In this document: one piece after another, positions 6,827 through 10,405 of the stretch
Numbering within the stretch: position 1 is the stretch's first letter
Layout of the letters: every line of letters starts with the position of its first letter
Origin: Sphingopyxis sp.
GTDB taxonomy: Bacteria; Pseudomonadota; Alphaproteobacteria; Sphingomonadales; Sphingomonadaceae
DNA length: 10,405 nt
Assembly: GCF_016704835.1 (NCBI RefSeq)
Contig: NZ_JADIZJ010000016.1
Span: forward strand, 1 to 10,405
Direction: 5' to 3'
The notes under the pieces: model-generated
The model's database searches: none
What the model saw: only the letters and a program-made list of their open reading frames with translations
What the model was told of the DNA's origin: nothing
Position numbers and translations under genes: made by a program

Positions 6827-9467
6827 CGACTACACAGTCGTTCCCGACTGGCTGCGGAACCCGGGACTCGATGACGAGACTTTCGAGGGCAGCACGCGCT
6901 ACGACGCACTGAACCGGCCCGTACAGATCGTCGCGCCGCACAGCAGCCTGCCGCGCGCCGCGCGCCACGTCATCCAGCCCGTGTTCATCGCGGCCAACCT
7001 GCTACGGCGGGTGGACGTTTGGCTGGGCCGCGCGGCAGAACCCGGCACGCTAATCGATCCGGTGATCGAAGCGCCGTCACCCGTGGGCGTGGCCAACATC
7101 GACCATGACGCCAAGGGCCAGCGTCTGCGCATTGACTACAAGAACGGCGCAAGCTCGCTGTACAGCTACGACCCATTCACTTTCCGCCTCACGCAGTTGC
7201 TGACGCGGCGCGACGCGGTCGCATTTCCCGGCGACGACCCACAGGCTCCGATCGCCGGGTGGCCCGGCCGCCAAGTGCAAAACCTGCACTACACCTTCGA
7301 CCCCGCCGGCAACATCACACACATCCGGGACGACGCACAGCAGACCGTCCATTTCCGCAACCAGCGGGTCGAGCCAAGCAACGACTACAGCTACGACGCG
7401 CTGTACCGGCTGATTCAAGCCGGCGGCCGCGAACACCTGGGGCAGCAGGCGGGTGGCACCCGCAATCCGTCGACCGCACCCGACGGCCAGAATGGGTTCC
7501 ACACGCGGCTTGACCACCCCGGCAACGGCAACGCCTTGGGCACGTACGTCGAACGTTACGTGTACGACGCAGCCGGCAACATCCTGCAGATGCAGCACCG
7601 CGGCAGCGACCCGGCGCATGCCGGCTGGACGCGCGTCCACGATCATGCCGAAGGCAGTCTGATCGAAGACGGCAGCGGCGGTGCGTTGTTCAGGGTCAGC
7701 AATCGGCTCAGCAGCACCACGCTGAACGAGGACGGCGCAAACCCGCTGCCAGAGCCGCACGCATACGACGTGCACGGCAACATGGTGCGCATGCCGCAGC
7801 TCGGCGGCGGCGCGGGCGGACCGAACGTGCATTGGGACTACAGGGACCGGATGCGCCGGACCGATCTGGGAGGCGGCGGCACCGCCCACTATGTCTACGA
7901 CGCCTATGGACAGCGCGTGCGAAAGGTCTGGGAGCAGGCGTCGGGCCGCGCCGAAGAGCGCATCTACCTGGGGGGCTTCGAGATCTTCCGCAGGCACGCC
8001 GGCCCTATCGGTGCCGGCACCGCCACGCTGGAGCGCGAGACGCTTCACGTGATGGACGATCAGCAGCGCATCGCCCTCGTCGAGATGCGCACGCTCGGCA
8101 GCGCCGCCTCCGACCCCGCACCGCAACGGCTCATCCGATACCAGTTCGGCAACCACCTCGGCTCGGCGTGCTTGGAACTGGATGAGCGCGCGCAGATCGT
8201 TTCCTACGAAGAGTACGCGCCGTACGGAAGTTCGACCTACCAAGCGGTGCGCAGCCAGACGGAGACGGCGAAGCGCTATCGGTACACGGGAAAGGAACGG
8301 GACGAAGAGAGTGGGTTGTATTGCCACGGTGCCCGCTATTACGCGCCGTGGCTCGGTCGATGGACGGCGTGCGACATCGCTGGCACGGTCGATGGATTGA
8401 ACCTCTATGGCTACGTGCGCAATCGGCCCACGGTGATGACCGATTCGAACGGCCAATGGAGCTGGGGCAAGGTACTCGGTCTGGCTGCCGCCGTCGTCGT
8501 CGGCGTCGGCGTGACCGCCCTGACGGGTGGTCTCGCCGGCCCGATCGTTGCGGGCGTGATCGGCGGCATGGTGGCAGGGGCTGTCGGAGAGATCGTCGAA
8601 GCAGGCGTCGATGGCCGACCGATCACGCTGCGAAATGTCGCCACGTCCGCCGTCATCGGCGGGATTGCCGGCGGTGTCTTCGCCGGTGCAGGTCAGTTGA
8701 TCGCAAATACCGGCGTCGGCCGCGCCATTGCGGCGCGCGTTGTCAGCTCGGCGGCCGGTCAGGCGGTCGCTCGCGTCGGGTACCGCCTTGCCACGTCTGA
8801 GGCCCGTGCGGCAGTCGCGGCGCGGGCCGCCAGCGCGGTCGTCCGTCGAGGCGTGACGGCCCTGGAAGAAGCGGGTGAAGCGGTAGGGGGGCGTATGGGC
8901 GGGCCGTTCGCGCGCAACGCAGCGGCGCAAGCCGAGCGACGTGCCGGACTCGCTGCCGCGCGGGCCGATGCCGAGGCGCGCGCAACCAGCGGCGTGCAGG
9001 CAACATTGCAAGGCGAAGTCGACGGGGCGGCGGTGAATGCAACAACTCGCAGCGGTGTCGATCGCAGCGGCACCGGACTCGCAGCGATCGAGACGCCCGG
9101 CGGGCGTGTCCGTGCCCCGACATTCGATGAACTGCCGCCGCCGCTCGAGCCATTGGAAGTTCCGGGCGTCAACGGAAATGCGTTCGTGCGAGGCGCCGAC
9201 GCGGAAGTCAAGCTCTTCGGGCATACATTGCTGCGCACGTCACGAGACGCCTCGGGGCGCCTGTACCTCGGCGTGACGGCACCGATGTGTCCGAGTTGCG
9301 CCGCGAACCTCTGGCAGACGCGTGCGGCAATGCCAGGCCTGCAGATCTTTGCTGACATGCCATCACGAGCGGCTGGTGCGGCGGGCGCCGTCGATACGTT
9401 CGTACCGCCGCGGCGCGACGGTGCACCAGCACCTGTTCCGGCTGTTCAGCTGGAGATGCGATTTTGA
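6741..9467 (+). CDS. RHS-repeat shell with C-terminal deaminase-like toxin, C-terminal part of the split Tc BC-type protein
   Basis: This 908-residue frame continues the RHS shell begun upstream. YD-type repeats are seen at residue 54 (YDALNRPVQIV), 184 (YTFDPAGNITHIRDD), 216 (YSYDALYRLIQ), 273 (YVYDAAGNILQM), 342 (YDVHGNMVRM) and 384 (YVYDAYGQRVRK). The conserved RHS core end follows: RYQFGNHLGSACLELDE at 466, YEEYAPYG, RYTGKERDEESGLYCHGARYY at 514-534, and GTVDGLNLYGYVRNRP at 548-563. In TcC and RHS proteins this region carries the aspartates for self-cleavage that frees the toxin. D545, D551 and D568 are candidates here. Past the core come a glycine-rich hydrophobic stretch (about 576-653), an alanine/arginine-rich helical linker (about 655-760) and a C-terminal domain with D820-A-E822 and P848-M-C850-P-S-C853, read as a deaminase zinc site. 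ATG 6741 has no ribosome binding site and lies inside the upstream gene, so this part is probably made as one protein with the preceding frame. The alternative is a separate TcC gene translated by coupling. The stop overlaps the next start (TGATG). Confidence 0.88.
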   Translation: MRAWGADGSPTAAYDFKGNLLHSTRRLVSDYTVVPDWLRNPGLDDETFEGSTRYDALNRPVQIVAPHSSLPRAARHVIQPVFIAANLLRRVDVWLGRAAEPGTLIDPVIEAPSPVGVANIDHDAKGQRLRIDYKNGASSLYSYDPFTFRLTQLLTRRDAVAFPGDDPQAPIAGWPGRQVQNLHYTFDPAGNITHIRDDAQQTVHFRNQRVEPSNDYSYDALYRLIQAGGREHLGQQAGGTRNPSTAPDGQNGFHTRLDHPGNGNALGTYVERYVYDAAGNILQMQHRGSDPAHAGWTRVHDHAEGSLIEDGSGGALFRVSNRLSSTTLNEDGANPLPEPHAYDVHGNMVRMPQLGGGAGGPNVHWDYRDRMRRTDLGGGGTAHYVYDAYGQRVRKVWEQASGRAEERIYLGGFEIFRRHAGPIGAGTATLERETLHVMDDQQRIALVEMRTLGSAASDPAPQRLIRYQFGNHLGSACLELDERAQIVSYEEYAPYGSSTYQAVRSQTETAKRYRYTGKERDEESGLYCHGARYYAPWLGRWTACDIAGTVDGLNLYGYVRNRPTVMTDSNGQWSWGKVLGLAAAVVVGVGVTALTGGLAGPIVAGVIGGMVAGAVGEIVEAGVDGRPITLRNVATSAVIGGIAGGVFAGAGQLIANTGVGRAIAARVVSSAAGQAVARVGYRLATSEARAAVAARAASAVVRRGVTALEEAGEAVGGRMGGPFARNAAAQAERRAGLAAARADAEARATSGVQATLQGEVDGAAVNATTRSGVDRSGTGLAAIETPGGRVRAPTFDELPPPLEPLEVPGVNGNAFVRGADAEVKLFGHTLLRTSRDASGRLYLGVTAPMCPSCAANLWQTRAAMPGLQIFADMPSRAAGAAGAVDTFVPPRRDGAPAPVPAVQLEMRF
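8466..8699 (+). other. Glycine-rich hydrophobic segment between RHS core and toxin domain
   Basis: Residues about 576-653 of the downstream frame are rich in Gly, Ala and Val (for example LAAAVVVGVGVTALTGG and GPIVAGVIGGMVAGAVG). One short polar break (EAGVDGRPITLRN) is followed by a second hydrophobic run (AVIGGIAGGVFAGAG). This type of segment often follows the RHS core in polymorphic toxins. It could insert in membranes or be part of the cargo packed in the cocoon. The sequence alone does not decide. Confidence 0.55.
9156..9380 (+). other. Predicted nucleic-acid deaminase toxin domain (cytidine deaminase-like fold)
   Basis: Residues about 806-880 of the downstream RHS frame hold the zinc-site pattern of deaminase toxins. 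D820-A-E822 begins a helix (DAEVKLFGHTLL), a strand RLYLGVTAP follows, then P-M-C850-P-S-C853 begins the next helix. Glu822 would be the proton shuttle, and Cys850 and Cys853 zinc ligands. The usual His or Cys ligand before Ala-Glu is Asp here. The order DAE-(K)-strand-PCxSC resembles, from memory, the BURPS668_1122-type toxin deaminases. The subfamily is tentative. The predicted role is deamination of bases in target-cell DNA or RNA after release from the RHS shell. Substrate cannot be told from sequence. Confidence 0.65.
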
Positions 9468-9862
9468 TGAAGAGACCGGGCCCATGGCAAGACCTGCCGC
9501 ATGGCGGCGCAATGTGCTGCGAGTGCGGCATTCCGTTCGCCGTGGCAGACAAGGGCGCCTGGCAACTCGACGAGAACCGCATTCTCGAAGGTGCCAAGGA
9601 GATCTCCGGAGTCAAGCTGACGTGGCTCCATCTCAATCGCGCGAAGCGGTGGCACAAGGCTCCGCTGACCTCTGCCTTGCGACCGGGCGGAGTATGGACG
9701 TGGTGCATTGCCGAGGTCGCCCCCGCCGCGTGCGATTCGTGCGGTGTCGTGGCAGGCGTCCGGTGGGTCGGCGAATCGGCGGCACCGGATCGGATCTGGG
9801 CTTGCAACGCCTGCGCCGATCGCGCTGTGTCGGACCAGTCAGCCCTGCAACACGAACCCTGA
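9467..9862 (+). CDS. Small CxxC protein, candidate immunity protein for the deaminase toxin
   Basis: This is a 131-residue protein of no family I recognise. Its ATG overlaps the toxin stop codon (TGATG), with GGAG eleven bases upstream. An in-frame TTG at 9464 is a less likely start. Such tight coupling directly downstream of a polymorphic toxin is the standard place for an immunity gene, which is the basis of the call. It has three CxxC pairs, C17-C20 (in CCECG), C89-C92 (CDSCG) and C113-C116 (CNACADRA), plus C18 and C80. The last two pairs could form one zinc knuckle. The middle is Trp-rich (LTWLHLNRAKRWHK, GGVWTWC). No signal peptide or membrane segment is visible, so it should be cytosolic, as expected if the toxin acts inside cells. 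Alternatively it could be a zinc-ribbon adaptor or chaperone unrelated to immunity. Confidence 0.7.
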   Translation: MKRPGPWQDLPHGGAMCCECGIPFAVADKGAWQLDENRILEGAKEISGVKLTWLHLNRAKRWHKAPLTSALRPGGVWTWCIAEVAPAACDSCGVVAGVRWVGESAAPDRIWACNACADRAVSDQSALQHEP

Positions 9863-9868
9863 AGGAGG
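9862..9868 (+). promoter_or_regulatory. Strong ribosome binding site for the downstream gene
   Basis: AAGGAGG begins on the last base of the upstream stop codon. It lies seven bases before ATG 9876 and four before ATG 9873, which favours 9876 as the start. Its position shows the two genes share a transcript. Confidence 0.7.
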
Positions 9869-9875
9869 CTCAATG

Positions 9876-10405
9876 ATGGACACCAAGCAAGCGAAGAACG
9901 CCGTTCTCGGGGGAACGATCCGCGATCTGCGCGATCGTCCGCTCGCCGGGCTGATCGTTCGGGCGTATGCACGTGATCGAAGGTCCGGCAAGGAACGATT
10001 GCTCGGCGCGGAAGCGGTGACCGATTCGGGCGGTCGCTACACGATCCATTTCGTGCTGGATGCCGAAGCAGAGGCCCATGCCACCGAGCTGTTCATTCGC
10101 GTGGTCGAGGGCGTGCGGGCTCTCGGAGAGAGCCCCGCCGTGCCCACTGCGCCGAGCCCGCTCGAGATTGACCTTAGCATCGAGTACGCCGCCGTCGATG
10201 ACTCGCAAGATCCGGCGCGCAGGGTGTTCGGCACCGTACGCGACGCACGGGGCAAACCGCTCGCGATGATGACGGTCCGGGCCGCCGATCGCGATTTTCG
10301 GGCCGAACAGCCGCTTGGGCAGGACGAGACGGACATCGAAGGCGCCTACGAGATCGAGTACTTCGCGCGCCAGTTCCGGCGAAGCGAGAAGGGCAGCGCC
10401 GACCT
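9876..10405 (+). CDS. N-terminus of a large protein with tandem carboxypeptidase-regulatory/transthyretin-like domains, possibly TcA-like (cut by right edge)
   Basis: The frame is open from ATG 9876 (MDTKQAKNAVLGGTIRD) to the window end, with 176 complete residues visible. ATG 9873 in the same frame would add one Met, but spacing from AAGGAGG favours 9876. Two related beta-sandwich repeats are visible. The first, about 9-103, has GGTIRDLRDRPLAGLIVRAY...TDSGGRYTIHF. The second, from about 116, has FGTVRDARGKPLAMMTVRAAD...TDIEGAYEIEYFARQF. The G-x-V/I-R-D-x-x-G/R-x-P-L-A start and the T-D-x-x-G-x-Y end are typical of carboxypeptidase-regulatory-like (transthyretin-fold) domains. From memory, pairs of this kind ending in ARQFRRSEKGSADL occur at the N-terminus of large proteins beside SpvB/TcdB genes, including TcA-like pore subunits, but the defining part is outside the window. 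There is no signal peptide. It sits in the same operon as the toxin, 13 bases after the putative immunity gene. Confidence 0.75.
   Translation, partial: MDTKQAKNAVLGGTIRDLRDRPLAGLIVRAYARDRRSGKERLLGAEAVTDSGGRYTIHFVLDAEAEAHATELFIRVVEGVRALGESPAVPTAPSPLEIDLSIEYAAVDDSQDPARRVFGTVRDARGKPLAMMTVRAADRDFRAEQPLGQDETDIEGAYEIEYFARQFRRSEKGSAD

Noticed and set aside
7077..9224. 715-residue open frame on the minus strand
   Set aside because: It is antisense to the RHS shell and linker, which have clear RHS motifs. The product is Arg/Ala-rich with no domain signature.

Overview
The window comes from a high-G+C bacterium. A betaproteobacterium or another high-G+C proteobacterium is my guess, but nothing here fixes the taxon. 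It is an accessory locus built around a Tc/RHS-type polymorphic toxin. From position 1241 to the right edge the sequence has a strong G/C third-position bias. The first ~1.2 kb is visibly less G+C rich (judged by eye) and contains a decayed gene.

Layout. (1) 1-894, minus strand: remnant of a LuxR-type transcriptional regulator. Its C-terminal helix-turn-helix lies at the left edge. Homology switches reading frame at least twice, so it is a pseudogene unless the assembly is wrong. (2) 895-1240: a spacer of about 350 bp between divergent genes, with two small inverted repeats and no convincing gene. (3) 1241-6826 and 6741-9467, plus strand: two overlapping frames that together look like one giant SpvB-TcdB-RHS protein. 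In order it has an SpvB-like N-terminus, FG-GAP/VCBS repeats, TcdB mid regions, an RHS/YD shell, an RHS core-end motif, a glycine-rich hydrophobic linker and a C-terminal toxin domain. The frames are joined by a +1 shift that one extra G in the run at 6751-6754 would explain. (4) The last ~100 residues carry a DAE...PMCPSC signature, which I read as a cytidine-deaminase-fold nucleic-acid deaminase toxin. (5) 9467-9862: a small three-CxxC protein that overlaps the toxin stop codon (TGATG). It is the natural candidate for the cognate immunity protein. (6) 9876 to the right edge: the start of a large protein beginning with two transthyretin/carboxypeptidase-regulatory-like beta-sandwich repeats. 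It may be the TcA-like partner or another element of the delivery system.

How the parts would work together (inference from Tc and RHS biology). The SpvB/TcdB/RHS portion would form the cocoon that encloses the C-terminal deaminase, which is released by self-cleavage at the end of the RHS core. A TcA-like pore protein, possibly the gene at the right edge, would deliver it. The CxxC protein would protect the producer. The divergent LuxR gene may once have controlled the operon.
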